Source of the DNA: a bacterium
GTDB lineage: Bacteria; Pseudomonadota; Alphaproteobacteria; Rhizobiales; Aestuariivirgaceae
Reading direction: 5' to 3'
DNA: 64,000 nucleotides
Assembly (NCBI GenBank): GCA_022842165.1
Contig: JALHQC010000014.1
Coordinates: forward strand, 21,287 to 85,286
A program made the translations under genes and the position numbers. Of the stretch, positions 37,310 through 45,733 are shown piece by piece. How positions within the stretch are numbered: the first letter of the stretch is position 1; each line of letters starts with the position of its first letter. A model generated the notes under the pieces. The model searched no databases. It had not been told where the DNA came from and was given only the letters and a program-made list of their open reading frames with translations.

Positions 37310-37723
37310 ATGTGGCAAGAATTCAAGGCTTTTGCGTTCAAAGGCAATGCCTTTGACCTCGCGGTCGGTATCATCATCGGTGTTGCCTTCGGCAAGATCG
37401 TTGACGGTATCGTCAACCTGCTCATCATGCCGATCGTCGGCGCGCTGTTCGGCGGGTTGAACTTCGACAATTATTTCCTTGCGCTGTCGTCCAACGTGAC
37501 GGCGACATCGCTGGTCGAGGCCCAGAAGCAGGGCGCTGTCTTCGGTTACGGTGCCTTCATCACCATCGTGATCAATTTCCTGATCATCGCCTTCATCCTG
37601 TTCCAGCTCGTCAAGGTCTCGAACCGCATGAAGAAGTCCGAGCCGCCGGCCCCGCCGCCTGCCGCCAGCACCAGCGAAGTGCTGCTCGCCGAAATCCGCG
37701 ACGCGCTTACCAAGAAGAAGTAA
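37310..37723 (+). CDS. mscL: large-conductance mechanosensitive channel
   Basis: Emergency osmotic release channel; homopentamer in the inner membrane. 137 aa from ATG at 37310 (TAGGGGG upstream): [20 protein letters not shown], pore helix with [18 protein letters not shown], second helix [18 protein letters not shown], and a cytoplasmic helix ending in Lys. A Pro/Ala linker separates the last helix. It is followed by a strong intrinsic terminator. Confidence 0.97.
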   Translation: MWQEFKAFAFKGNAFDLAVGIIIGVAFGKIVDGIVNLLIMPIVGALFGGLNFDNYFLALSSNVTATSLVEAQKQGAVFGYGAFITIVINFLIIAFILFQLVKVSNRMKKSEPPAPPPAASTSEVLLAEIRDALTKKK

Positions 37724-37749
37724 TTCATTTCCCGCATGGGAGTGGAGAG

Positions 37750-37779
37750 GCCCGGGTGCTGGACACCCGGGCTTTTTTT
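37750..37779 (+). terminator. intrinsic terminator after mscL
   Basis: Perfect 9-bp stem GCCCGGGTG and CACCCGGGC with loop CTGGA, followed by seven T. Confidence 0.93.
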
Positions 37780-37796
37780 GTGTTTGAGAACGAACC

Positions 37797-38990
37797 ATGA
37801 GCATCGAACAGCTACTTGCCGCCATCACCCCGCAATCCCGCAACGAGCCCGACAGCGGCATCGTCAAGGCCGCCATGTACGGGATGACGGTGCCGGGCGT
37901 CATCCCGCTCTGGTCGGGCGAGGGCAACACGCCGACCCCTGAAATCTTCACGCGGCCGGCGATCGACAGCCTGCTGGCGGGCGAGACCTTCTATACCTGG
38001 CAGCGCGGCATCCCCGAGCTTCGCGAGGCGCTGGCCCGCTATCACGAGCGGAATTTCGGCCGGCCCTTCTCCCACGAGAATTTCTTCGTCACCTCGGGCG
38101 GCATGCAGGCGATCCAGATCATCGTGCAGATGGTGGCGGGCGATGGCGACGAAATCCTGATCCCCACGCCGGCCTGGCCGAACTATGGCGGCGCGCTGCG
38201 CATCCAGGGCGCGAGGCCCGTGGAAGTGCCGATGGATTTCCGCAACGGCCGCTGGAAACTCGACCTCGACCGGCTGTTCGACGCCATCACTCCGCGCACC
38301 AGGGCGATCTCGCTGAACTCGCCCTCCAATCCGGTGGGCTGGACGGCGACGCTCGACGAGCTGATCGCGGTGCGCGACGCATGCCGCAAGCGCGGCCTGT
38401 GGATGTTCGGCGACGAGGTCTATTCGCGCTTCTATTATGGCGACAGGGGCGAGAAACGCGCCCCCTCCTTCCTCGACATCTGCGACGACGAGGAGCAATT
38501 GCTGCTCGCCAATACCTTCTCGAAGAACTGGGCGATGACCGGCTGGCGCATCGGCTGGCTGCAGGCGCCGAAGGCGCTGGCCCCGGCCATCGAGCGCATC
38601 ATCCAGGTCAACTCCAGCGGCACGGCGGCCTTCATGCAGCGGGGCTGCGTGGCGGCGCTCGATCATGGCGATAAATTCCTGGAACAGCAGATCGCCAAGG
38701 CCCGCGCCAACCGCGACCTCGTGGTCGCGATGCTGGGCGAGATGCCGGGCATCCGCTTCGAGATTCCGCGCGGCGCTTTCTACATGTTCTTCGCGATCGA
38801 GGGCATGAGCGATTCGGCGGCGACCACCATGCGCATCATCGATGAGGCCAAGGTCGGCTTCGCGCCCGGCGCGACCTTCGGCCCCGGCGGCGAAGGCTTC
38901 CTCAGGATGTGCTATCTCCGCGATCCGGCGAAGATCGAGGAGGCGCTGAACCGCTTCCACGGCTGGCTGAAAACCCATCGCCCGGATTGA
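37797..38990 (+). CDS. PLP-dependent aminotransferase, class I/II
   Basis: 397 aa, fold-type I. Substrate-binding and PLP motifs are in order: TSGGMQAIQIIVQM, PTPAWPNYGGAL, SLNSPSNPVGWTA, FGDEVYSRFYYG, and SKNWAMTGWRIGWLQ with the Schiff-base Lys. Closest in form to aspartate/aromatic type enzymes that many alphaproteobacteria carry as alternatives; amino acid specificity is not readable. Starts 17 bp after the mscL terminator; the 474 bp after it hold a small-RNA candidate. Confidence 0.9.
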   Translation: MSIEQLLAAITPQSRNEPDSGIVKAAMYGMTVPGVIPLWSGEGNTPTPEIFTRPAIDSLLAGETFYTWQRGIPELREALARYHERNFGRPFSHENFFVTSGGMQAIQIIVQMVAGDGDEILIPTPAWPNYGGALRIQGARPVEVPMDFRNGRWKLDLDRLFDAITPRTRAISLNSPSNPVGWTATLDELIAVRDACRKRGLWMFGDEVYSRFYYGDRGEKRAPSFLDICDDEEQLLLANTFSKNWAMTGWRIGWLQAPKALAPAIERIIQVNSSGTAAFMQRGCVAALDHGDKFLEQQIAKARANRDLVVAMLGEMPGIRFEIPRGAFYMFFAIEGMSDSAATTMRIIDEAKVGFAPGATFGPGGEGFLRMCYLRDPAKIEEALNRFHGWLKTHRPD

Positions 38991-39120
38991 ACTGGTGCCT
39001 TATCGGGCATCGCACTGCACAAACGCGGGGCATCGCCATCAGCGGGCATACGGCGCGTTTCCGACGAAGTGTACATAAAATTCATATTAAACAATGGTTT
39101 GCGAATTTCTCCAAACCGCT

Positions 39121-39149
39121 TTGAAGTTTGGCACTGACGTTGCAATACA
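39121..39149 (+). promoter_or_regulatory. possible promoter of the small-RNA candidate
   Basis: TTGAAG (39121-39126), 17 bp, AATACA (39144-39149). The expected transcript start is at 39155-39157, right at the first stem of the RNA. The -10 box is poor. Upstream (38991-39120) lies AT-rich sequence with no gene seen. Confidence 0.35.
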
Positions 39150-39153
39150 TGTT

Positions 39154-39286
39154 GCAACGCAAACGTCTGTCTTGGGTCCTCCCATTCTCAAGTAAGAGTA
39201 CTCGTTGCGTCTTGGGCGTCCGGCCTGTCCGGGCCCAAGTCAGGGGTGGACGGCGACTGGTTGCTGCCGTTCACCCCTCTTTTTAT
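39154..39286 (+). ncRNA. structured small-RNA candidate, AbcR (alpha-r15)-like
   Basis: About 130 nt with three stems and a terminator. GCAACG (39154) pairs with CGTTGC (39203), enclosing CTTGGG-loop-CTCAAG (39171-39192) whose 10-base loop is TCCTCCCATT. Next is CTTGGGC/GCCCAAG (39211-39239). Last is a 13-pair stem, AGGGGTGGACGGC with GCCGTTCACCCCT (39242-39278, one G-U), followed by CTTTTTAT. The CUCCCA in an exposed loop is the anti-Shine-Dalgarno motif of AbcR small RNAs, which repress ABC transporter mRNAs in Hyphomicrobiales. Membership is from memory; the structure is seen. Confidence 0.65.
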
Positions 39287-39464
39287 CGAGGTCCCCGAAC
39301 CTGTTCGAAAATTAATCCGGCCAGCCGCTTGGCGCGGCGGGGCAACATATCCATATCCCGGTCACTGGGTCCGGGCCCCTCTGGCAGGCGATACGCCTTG
39401 CGATGTCGGACTCTTCCACCTTGAAGGCGAGACGAACGCCGCAATCTGGGAGATACCGCTGCCG

Positions 39465-39836
39465 ATGACCACCGTTCCCCCCATCACCATCGACCTGACG
39501 CGCGACGGCACGCTTGAACGCCTCGAGTTTCTCGCCTGGTTCACCGATTCCGCGATCCGCATTCCGGGCACGTCGCGCACATTCGGCGCCGATGGTTTCC
39601 TGAGCCTCATTCCCGGCGTCGGCAGCCTGTTCGGCACCGCCATGTCTCTCTACATGGTGGCTGAGGCGCTGCGCCATGGCGCACCCGCCCGGCTGCTTGG
39701 CCGCATGGGGCTGAACATCGCCGCCGATACCGTGCTGGGCGCCATTCCGCTGATCGGCTTTCTCTTCGACATGGCCTTCAAGGCCAACCAGCGCAACCTC
39801 AACCTGCTGCGCCAGCATCTGAAGGAACAATCGTGA
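39465..39836 (+). CDS. DUF4112 membrane protein
   Basis: 123 aa from ATG at 39465 (an in-frame ATG at 39246, inside the RNA terminator, gives a non-conserved extension). The DUF4112 core is clear: LAWFTDSAIRIPGTSRTFG, LSLIPGVGSLFGTAMSLYMV and TVLGAIPLIGFLFDMAFKAN, with two or three membrane segments. Function unknown. First of three overlapping or adjacent genes ending with a DUF1476 protein. Confidence 0.85.
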   Translation: MTTVPPITIDLTRDGTLERLEFLAWFTDSAIRIPGTSRTFGADGFLSLIPGVGSLFGTAMSLYMVAEALRHGAPARLLGRMGLNIAADTVLGAIPLIGFLFDMAFKANQRNLNLLRQHLKEQS

Positions 39837-40135
39837 TGAAGACCCTGATCTGGATCGCAACCTGGGTGGTGATCGCCCTGTGGTCGGGCATTTCGTGGAT
39901 CGCCCATGGCCTTGTCAGCGTCGGCGGCAATCTTGTCGCCAATAATGCCGATCTCATTCCCGCGGCCGACCCGCTGCTGGTCGAATGGGCTTCGTGGCTT
40001 GCCAGCGTCGGCACCGGCGTTGGCGAATGGCTGGTGATCGCCATCTGGGCCATCGTGTCGCTGGTGATCTTTGCGCTGGGCTTTGTCGCCACGCGGCTGG
40101 TGCCGCGGCTCAAGACGTCTCTTCAAAACAACTGA
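39836..40135 (+). CDS. small two-helix membrane protein of unknown function
   Basis: 99 aa; helices at about residues 4-28 (LIWIATWVVIALWSGISWIA) and 64-85 (WLVIAIWAIVSLVIFALGF), with an 11-residue basic tail. Start TGATG overlaps the DUF4112 stop. Not recognised. It may partner the DUF4112 protein. Confidence 0.65.
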   Translation: MKTLIWIATWVVIALWSGISWIAHGLVSVGGNLVANNADLIPAADPLLVEWASWLASVGTGVGEWLVIAIWAIVSLVIFALGFVATRLVPRLKTSLQNN

Positions 40136-40146
40136 AAGGAGTAGCA

Positions 40147-40437
40147 ATGACTTTCCACGACATCGAACGCCACACCGATGGCCAGGTGATCGCGCGGCGC
40201 AACATGCGGATCGGCCTGTGGGCGGGCATGCGGCTGGGCCTTCGCGACGACCGGCTGTCGCGCTATGCCCGCGAGGTGATGGACGCCGATTACCAGCGCC
40301 CGGGGCCCGATGATGTCGTCGAGAAGATCAGGGCGGATTTCGACGAGCATGGCGTCGAATTCGCCGATGACCTGATCCTGATGGAAATCCAGCGCGTCGA
40401 GCGCCAGGTGCGCGCCGAACTGCTGGCGACGGACTAG
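40147..40437 (+). CDS. DUF1476 (ATP synthase zeta-subunit-like) protein, shortened N-terminus
   Basis: 96 aa from ATG at 40147 (AAAGGAG at 40136-40142). ARRNMRIGLWAGMRLGL, YAREVMDADYQRPGPDDVVEKI and RADFDEHGVEF match the DUF1476 family, whose paracoccal member is the zeta inhibitor of F1-ATPase. The inhibitory N-terminal segment (about ten residues before the first helix) is largely missing. A second, canonical copy probably exists elsewhere. Third in the operon; it shares a CTAG with the convergent marC stop. Confidence 0.8.
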   Translation: MTFHDIERHTDGQVIARRNMRIGLWAGMRLGLRDDRLSRYAREVMDADYQRPGPDDVVEKIRADFDEHGVEFADDLILMEIQRVERQVRAELLATD

Positions 40438-41069
40438 CCGGAAGCGCGCGCCAGCGCCACCACGCCGTCGATCACGAATTGCACGGCGAGCGCCGCGAGG
40501 ATGATGCCAAGAAGCCTGGTCATCACCGCGCGGCCGGTGATGCCCATGATCTTCGAGATACGGTCGGCCATCAGGAAGCAGGCAAAGCACGCCGCCATGA
40601 CGATGGCCGCCACCACATAGAGCGAGACGAGATATTCGACGCGGCCCTCGGCCCGGCCCGCCAGCAGGATCATGGCGGTGATCGCGCCAGGCCCCGCCAT
40701 CAGCGGAATGGCCAGCGGAAAGGCGGCGATGTTCTTGACATGATCGACGCTGATCGCCTGTTCGGCGGTGGCCTGCAGCCGCTGGCTGCGCCGGTCGAAC
40801 ACCATTTCCGCGGCGGCCGACAGGAGCAGCAGCCCGCCGGCGATCCGGAAGGCCGACAGCGAGATGCCGAGCAGGTCGAGCAGCTTCGCACCGCCCAGGC
40901 CTGCGGCGAGTAGAATGCAGAAGGCGATGATCGAAGCCCGGAGCGCCACCTCGCGCCGGTGGGCCTGCGTCATCCCGCTGGTGATGCCGAGAAACAGAGC
41001 GCTGAGGAACACGGGGTCGGCGACGACGAGCAGCGTGGCGATGGCCGAGGTGATGTAGTCGGTGAGCAT
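40434..41069 (-). CDS. MarC-family inner-membrane protein
   Basis: 211 aa with six membrane helices. MarC hallmarks: DPVFLSALFLGITSGMT near the N-terminus, and IPLMAGPGAITAMILLAG in the middle (the family's PLAxGPGAI motif). Once called multiple antibiotic resistance protein; function not established. ATG at 41069; overlaps the DUF1476 stop by 4 bp. Confidence 0.9.
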   Translation of the reverse strand: MLTDYITSAIATLLVVADPVFLSALFLGITSGMTQAHRREVALRASIIAFCILLAAGLGGAKLLDLLGISLSAFRIAGGLLLLSAAAEMVFDRRSQRLQATAEQAISVDHVKNIAAFPLAIPLMAGPGAITAMILLAGRAEGRVEYLVSLYVVAAIVMAACFACFLMADRISKIMGITGRAVMTRLLGIILAALAVQFVIDGVVALARASG

Positions 41070-41125
41070 GGGCTTCAGGCTAACACGGCGGAAAGCGCCG
41101 GGCCATGCCCCCGATCGGAATCGCA

Positions 41126-42679
41126 TCAGCTCACGCTGTTCGGCAGTTCTTCCTCGCGCCGGGCGATGAAGTCCTTGAGGCCCTCGGCGATGCCTTGCTC
41201 GAGCTTCGGCTCCTCGTAAGCCGCCAGTAGGCTGCGTGCCTTGTCGCGGCCGCGGGTGTCGTGGTCCTTGGCACCTTCCGCCGACCATTGCTCGAAGGAA
41301 TTGAAATCCATGATTGATGGAATGAAGAAGGCCTTCTCGAAATGCTCGAGCGTGTGCTTGGTGCCGAGGAAGTGCCCGGCAGGCCCAACCTCGCGGACCG
41401 CGGCCATCGCCTCCTTGAAATCGTCGAACTTGAGGCCGCCCGCATATTTGTACCAGCCGACGAGCTGCTCGCAATCGGTGACGAATTTCGAATAGCCGCA
41501 GGCAAGCCCTGCCTCCAGCCAGCCCGCCACATGCCAGATGTAATTGGCGCCCGACAGGATCGCCGCATGCATCAGCATGTTGGATTCGTATCCGGCCTGC
41601 GCATCGTTGAGCTTCGAGCCGACATGGAAGCCTGACGTGCGCCAGGGGAGCCTGTACTTCCGGGCGAGTGCGCCCATCACATACATCATCTGCGCGGCTT
41701 CGGGCGTTCCCCCCATGGGGGCACCCGTCTTCATGTCGACCGTCACCATGAACTGTCCGTAGATCACCGGCGCACCGGCGCGGATCAGTTGCGTGTAGGC
41801 AACGCCGGCCAGCGCTTCGGCATTGACCTGCGCCACGGCGCCCACCGCCGAGGCGGACGTGGAAGCCCCGCATAGGGCAAAGGGTGCAGCGATGATCGGC
41901 TGGTTGCTGCGTGTATAGACCCGCATCGCGTCCAGCATTGTCTGGTCCCAGACGAGCGGCGAGTTGCAGTTGGTGATCGAGACGACGACGGTATTGTCCT
42001 TCACATAGTCCTCGCCGAAGACGATGCCCGCCATCGCCATCACGTCCTCGGCGCGTTCCTTTGCGGTGACGATGCCCATGAACGGCTTGTCGGAATGTTT
42101 CAGCGCCGAATGGATGATGTGCAGGTGGCGCTTCGGCACCGGAATCTCCATCGGCTCGCAGATGATCGAGCTCGAGGAATGCAGCGCCGGCGACATGTAG
42201 GCGAGCTTGTGGAAATTGTTGAGATCCTCGAGCGAGCCATAGCGCCGGTTGTTGTCGAGGTCGCGCACGTAAGGCGCGCCATACATCGGCACGAAGACGG
42301 TGTTCTTGCCGCCCACCTTCACCGTGCGCTCGGGGTTCCGTGCATTCAAGGTGAATTCCGGCGGCGCCTTTGCGACAAGCGCCATCAGCAGCGCGCGGTC
42401 GATCCTCACCCGCGTGCCGGTGACGTCCGCGCCTGCCGCCGTCCACATCGCGATCGCCTCGTCGTCGCGAAACTCGCAGCCGACCTCTTCGAGGATCCTG
42501 AGCGATTCCTCGTGGATCAATTCCACCGCCTCGTCCGGCACGATGTTGTAGACGGGAATTTCGCGCACCAGCGTGGGGAACGACGCCATGGGGGCCGCCC
42601 GCAGCACGCGCCGCCCCTCGCGGCCGCCGCTGCGGCGGGAAGTTGCGGGGGCTGCTGCAGGCTGTGCGGCGTCGGTCAT
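41126..42679 (-). CDS. MttB-family (trimethylamine methyltransferase-like) protein, non-pyrrolysine
   Basis: Probable corrinoid-dependent methyltransferase acting on a methylated or quaternary amine. 517 aa, intact, with no internal TAG, so it belongs to the non-pyrrolysine branch (relatives act on glycine betaine or similar). GREGRRVLRAAP at the N-terminus is basic and may be disordered. Barrel sequences such as PMYGAPYVRDLDNNRRYG, TNCNSPLVWDQTMLDAM, and GLACGYSKFVTDCEQL are visible. No corrinoid protein or activator is within the window. Next to a LysR gene and a TRAP transporter. Confidence 0.88.
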   Translation of the reverse strand: MTDAAQPAAAPATSRRSGGREGRRVLRAAPMASFPTLVREIPVYNIVPDEAVELIHEESLRILEEVGCEFRDDEAIAMWTAAGADVTGTRVRIDRALLMALVAKAPPEFTLNARNPERTVKVGGKNTVFVPMYGAPYVRDLDNNRRYGSLEDLNNFHKLAYMSPALHSSSSIICEPMEIPVPKRHLHIIHSALKHSDKPFMGIVTAKERAEDVMAMAGIVFGEDYVKDNTVVVSITNCNSPLVWDQTMLDAMRVYTRSNQPIIAAPFALCGASTSASAVGAVAQVNAEALAGVAYTQLIRAGAPVIYGQFMVTVDMKTGAPMGGTPEAAQMMYVMGALARKYRLPWRTSGFHVGSKLNDAQAGYESNMLMHAAILSGANYIWHVAGWLEAGLACGYSKFVTDCEQLVGWYKYAGGLKFDDFKEAMAAVREVGPAGHFLGTKHTLEHFEKAFFIPSIMDFNSFEQWSAEGAKDHDTRGRDKARSLLAAYEEPKLEQGIAEGLKDFIARREEELPNSVS

Positions 42680-42770
42680 GGTCGGGGTTCCCTCGAAGGT
42701 CCTGGCAATATCAACGCCGGAGGCGCGGCGCTTTCAAGCGAACAAGTTGCGAAAGACGGTTGAGATGTTC

Positions 42771-43667
42771 TCAATCGCGAAGATTCAGCATCCAGTCCTT
42801 CAGGGTTTCCGCCTCGCGGCTGAGGGGCTTCCGGGCGTTCCAGGTGACATAGAAGGATTGCGGCGCCGTGATTTCAGCCGCCGTGACCTGCACCAGCGCG
42901 CCGCTGGCAATGAGCGGCTTGACGAGGCTCACCCAGCCCAGCGCCACCCCTTGGCCTGCTTCGGCGGCCTGCAGTGCTATCACATAGCTGTTGAAGCGGC
43001 GCACGTTCAGGCGCTTGAAGGGCGCACCCGTCTCGCGCAGGAAATCTGCCCATGTCGTCCACGTCCAGTCGACGCCCTCGACCGAGAGCAGCGGCAGGGC
43101 GGCGAGATCCTTGACCGTCTTCACCCGGTTCGCCTTGAGAAAGCCGGGAGAGGCCACGGCGACGATCCGGTCGCCGAACAGGAGCGCTGCCGCCTCGTCG
43201 CTCCACACGCCATCGCCATAGCGCACGCGGAGTTCCACGTCCTGGCGCTGCAGTTCCTGCGTGCGGTCCGAGATGATGTGGTCGATGACGATATCCTGGT
43301 GCGCGGCCCAGAAGCCGCCGAGGCGCGGCATCAGCCACAATTGCGCGAAGGCCATGGTGCTGCCGATCGACACGCTGCGCACCTCCGCCGTTCCGCCCAC
43401 CTGCCTGAGCGTGGCGGATACCCGCTCGAAGGCCTCGCGCAGCGCATGATAGACGCTCTCGCCCGCCGGCGTCAGCTCCAGCGCGCGGTGCAGCCTCACG
43501 AACAGCGGCCGCCCGATTTCGTCCTCCAGCAGCCTCACCTGCTTCGAGACGGCGCCCGGCGTGACGTTAAGTTCCCCTGCCGCGCGCGTCAGGCTGAGGT
43601 GCCGTGCGGCAGCCTCGAAGGCGGCAAGCGCGTTGAGCGACGGCAGGTTGTAGTGGCGGCGCACCAT
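42771..43667 (-). CDS. LysR-family transcriptional regulator, GcvA-like
   Basis: 298 aa. N-terminal winged helix (LPSLNALAAFEAAARHLSLT, ELNVTPGAVSKQVRLLEDE) and C-terminal effector domain. The sequence pattern is that of GcvA-type regulators. It diverges from the TRAP operon and lies upstream of the methyltransferase gene on the same strand; it likely controls one or both. An ATTGT-N12-ACAAT dyad sits on the TRAP promoter. Confidence 0.92.
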   Translation of the reverse strand: MVRRHYNLPSLNALAAFEAAARHLSLTRAAGELNVTPGAVSKQVRLLEDEIGRPLFVRLHRALELTPAGESVYHALREAFERVSATLRQVGGTAEVRSVSIGSTMAFAQLWLMPRLGGFWAAHQDIVIDHIISDRTQELQRQDVELRVRYGDGVWSDEAAALLFGDRIVAVASPGFLKANRVKTVKDLAALPLLSVEGVDWTWTTWADFLRETGAPFKRLNVRRFNSYVIALQAAEAGQGVALGWVSLVKPLIASGALVQVTAAEITAPQSFYVTWNARKPLSREAETLKDWMLNLRD

Positions 43668-43756
43668 GGTGCAGGAATAGATGCGTTTCCGGCTTGAAGA
43701 AAGCTCAATCGAAACCGCGAGGCGACGGCCGGCACGTTTTCATCCGTTTCAGCGTG

Positions 43757-43785
43757 TTGACCGATTGTAAAATTCGTTACACAAT
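43757..43785 (+). promoter_or_regulatory. TRAP operon promoter with a LysR-type dyad
   Basis: TTGACC (43757-43762), 17 bp, CACAAT (43780-43785). ATTGT (43764-43768) and ACAAT (43781-43785) form a dyad across the spacer and -10, of the T-N11-A kind bound by LysR proteins. Confidence 0.5.
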
Positions 43786-43861
43786 GCCTTCAAAGTGTTT
43801 GTGCAGGAGAATGTCCGGCAACAGGCGCGGAAACAAAAGAAGCCAGGGAAACGTCGAAGGC

Positions 43862-44368
43862 ATGCCGGAGTGGATCAAGGCCTATGTGCGATGGGTTGAG
43901 GCGATCAATTATCGCGTCGGCCGCGCCGCCATGTATCTGCTCTTCGTCATCATGGCGGTGATGATCTGGTCGTCGGCCTCGAAGATCGTCCATCTTCCCG
44001 CCAACTGGACGCTCGAGACCGCGCAGTTCCTGTTCGTCGCCTATTACCTGCTGGGCGCGCCCTATTCGATGCAGCTCGACAGCAATGTGCGCATGGACCT
44101 GCTGTACGGGCGGCTGAAGCCCCGCACCCAGGTGCTGTGGGACGTCTTCACCATCTTCATCCTGATCTTCTATGTCGGCGTGATGCTTTATGGCGCGGTC
44201 GAGAGCACCGCCTATGCCTTCGAGGTGAACGAACGCAATCCGACCGCCTGGCGTCCGCCGCTGTGGCCGATCAAGCTCGTCACCTGCATCGCCTTCTTCC
44301 TCCTGCTGCTGCAGGCGGCGGCGCATTTGTTCCGCGACATCGCGACATTGCGGAAGGTGCCGATCTGA
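43862..44368 (+). CDS. TRAP transporter small permease (DctQ type)
   Basis: 168 aa from ATG at 43862, with four membrane helices and the typical WTLETAQFLFVAYYLLGAPY-like core. A longer in-frame start at 43694 would lie in the regulatory region and was rejected. Stop overlaps the large permease start (TGATG). Confidence 0.92.
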   Translation: MPEWIKAYVRWVEAINYRVGRAAMYLLFVIMAVMIWSSASKIVHLPANWTLETAQFLFVAYYLLGAPYSMQLDSNVRMDLLYGRLKPRTQVLWDVFTIFILIFYVGVMLYGAVESTAYAFEVNERNPTAWRPPLWPIKLVTCIAFFLLLLQAAAHLFRDIATLRKVPI

Positions 44369-45690
44369 TGCCCTACGAGTCGATCGCTGTCATGATGTTC
44401 GCGTCGCTCATGCTGATGATGCTGACGGGGCAGCGGGTGTTCGGCGCCATCGGCTTCGTCGCCGTCGTCGCGGCGCTCTCGCTGTGGGGCACGGGCGGCT
44501 CCGACATGGGCTATTCCGCCGTCATGAAGCTGATGAAGTGGAACGCGCTGCTGACGCTGCCGATGTTCATCTTCATGGGCTACGTCATGTCGGAGACGAA
44601 GCTCGCCGCCGACCTCTACCGCATGTTCCATGTGTGGTTCGGGCCGCTGCCCGGCGGGCTTGCCATCGGCACCGTGCTGCTCATGGTGATGATCTCGGCG
44701 ATGAACGGGCTTTCGGTGGCGGGGATGGCGATCGGCGCCACCATCGCGCTGCCGCAGCTGGCGCAGAACGGCTACCGCAAGGAGATGATCTCAGGGGTCA
44801 TCCAGGCGGGCTCCTCGCTCGGCATCCTCATTCCGCCCTCCGTCGTGCTCGTGCTCTATGCGATGATCGCGCGCCAGCCGGTGGGCCAGCTGTGGCTCGC
44901 AGGCATCCTCCCCGGCCTGCTGATGGCGACGATCTTCATCGTCTACATCCTCATTCGCACCCGCCTCAACCCGGAGATCGGGCCGCCGCTCAGCAAGGCC
45001 GCCCGGGCCGAGATAACAACGGCCGAGAAGATCGCGCTGCTGCGCGCCGGCCTGCTGCCCATCTTCATATTTTCGGTTATCATCATTCCCTTCGTCATGG
45101 GCTGGGCGAGCTTGACCGAAGCTTCCGTGCTCGGGGCGCTGTCGACGGTTCTGGCGGCAGCGGTGAAACGGCGCTTCACCTGGACGGTGTTCGAGGAAGC
45201 CACCCGCCAGACGCTCGCCATCACCTGCATGTTCATGCTGATCATCCTCGCGGCATTGTCCTTCGGCGCGGTGTTCGACGGCCTGGGCGCGGGCAAGGTG
45301 ATCGAGAATGTCTTCGTCGGCGAGCTTCACCTCGAGCCCTGGCAGATCCTGGTGCTGATGCAGCTGTCGTTCCTCGTCATGGGCATGTTCCTCGACGATA
45401 CGGCGATGCTGGTGATCGTGGCGCCGCTCTACGTCTCGCTCGTCGACCAGCTGGGCTACAGCCTGATCTGGTACGGCGTGCTCTATACCATCACCTGCCA
45501 GATCGCCTATCTGACGCCGCCCTTCGGCTACAACCTGTTCCTGATGCGCGCCATGGCGCCAAAGGACTACACGCTGCCGATGATCTACCGGTCAGTCATT
45601 CCCTGGGTCCTGCTCATGCTGCTGACGCTCGTCATCGTCATGATCTTCCCGGAGATCGCGCTGTGGCTGCCGAATTATGTCTATTCGTGA
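44368..45690 (+). CDS. TRAP transporter large permease (DctM type)
   Basis: 440 aa with about twelve helices; forms the transport core for Na+-driven import. DctM features: LTLPMFIFMGYVMSETKLA, MNGLSVAGMAIGATIALPQL, SSLGILIPPSVVLVLYAMI, FLDDTAMLVIVAPLY. Overlaps the small permease by one base pair. Confidence 0.95.
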   Translation: MPYESIAVMMFASLMLMMLTGQRVFGAIGFVAVVAALSLWGTGGSDMGYSAVMKLMKWNALLTLPMFIFMGYVMSETKLAADLYRMFHVWFGPLPGGLAIGTVLLMVMISAMNGLSVAGMAIGATIALPQLAQNGYRKEMISGVIQAGSSLGILIPPSVVLVLYAMIARQPVGQLWLAGILPGLLMATIFIVYILIRTRLNPEIGPPLSKAARAEITTAEKIALLRAGLLPIFIFSVIIIPFVMGWASLTEASVLGALSTVLAAAVKRRFTWTVFEEATRQTLAITCMFMLIILAALSFGAVFDGLGAGKVIENVFVGELHLEPWQILVLMQLSFLVMGMFLDDTAMLVIVAPLYVSLVDQLGYSLIWYGVLYTITCQIAYLTPPFGYNLFLMRAMAPKDYTLPMIYRSVIPWVLLMLLTLVIVMIFPEIALWLPNYVYS

Positions 45691-45733
45691 ACGACCGGGG
45701 AACGAAAGCAAAAAATGACAAGAGGAGAAAACG

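Noticed and set aside
40434..42446. Minus-strand frame of 670 codons joining marC with sequence inside the methyltransferase gene
   Set aside because: The part before 41069 overlaps the methyltransferase in another frame; MarC starts at its own ATG.
41126..42679. Pyrrolysine at an in-frame TAG in the MttB-like gene
   Set aside because: The 517-codon frame is uninterrupted; no internal TAG.
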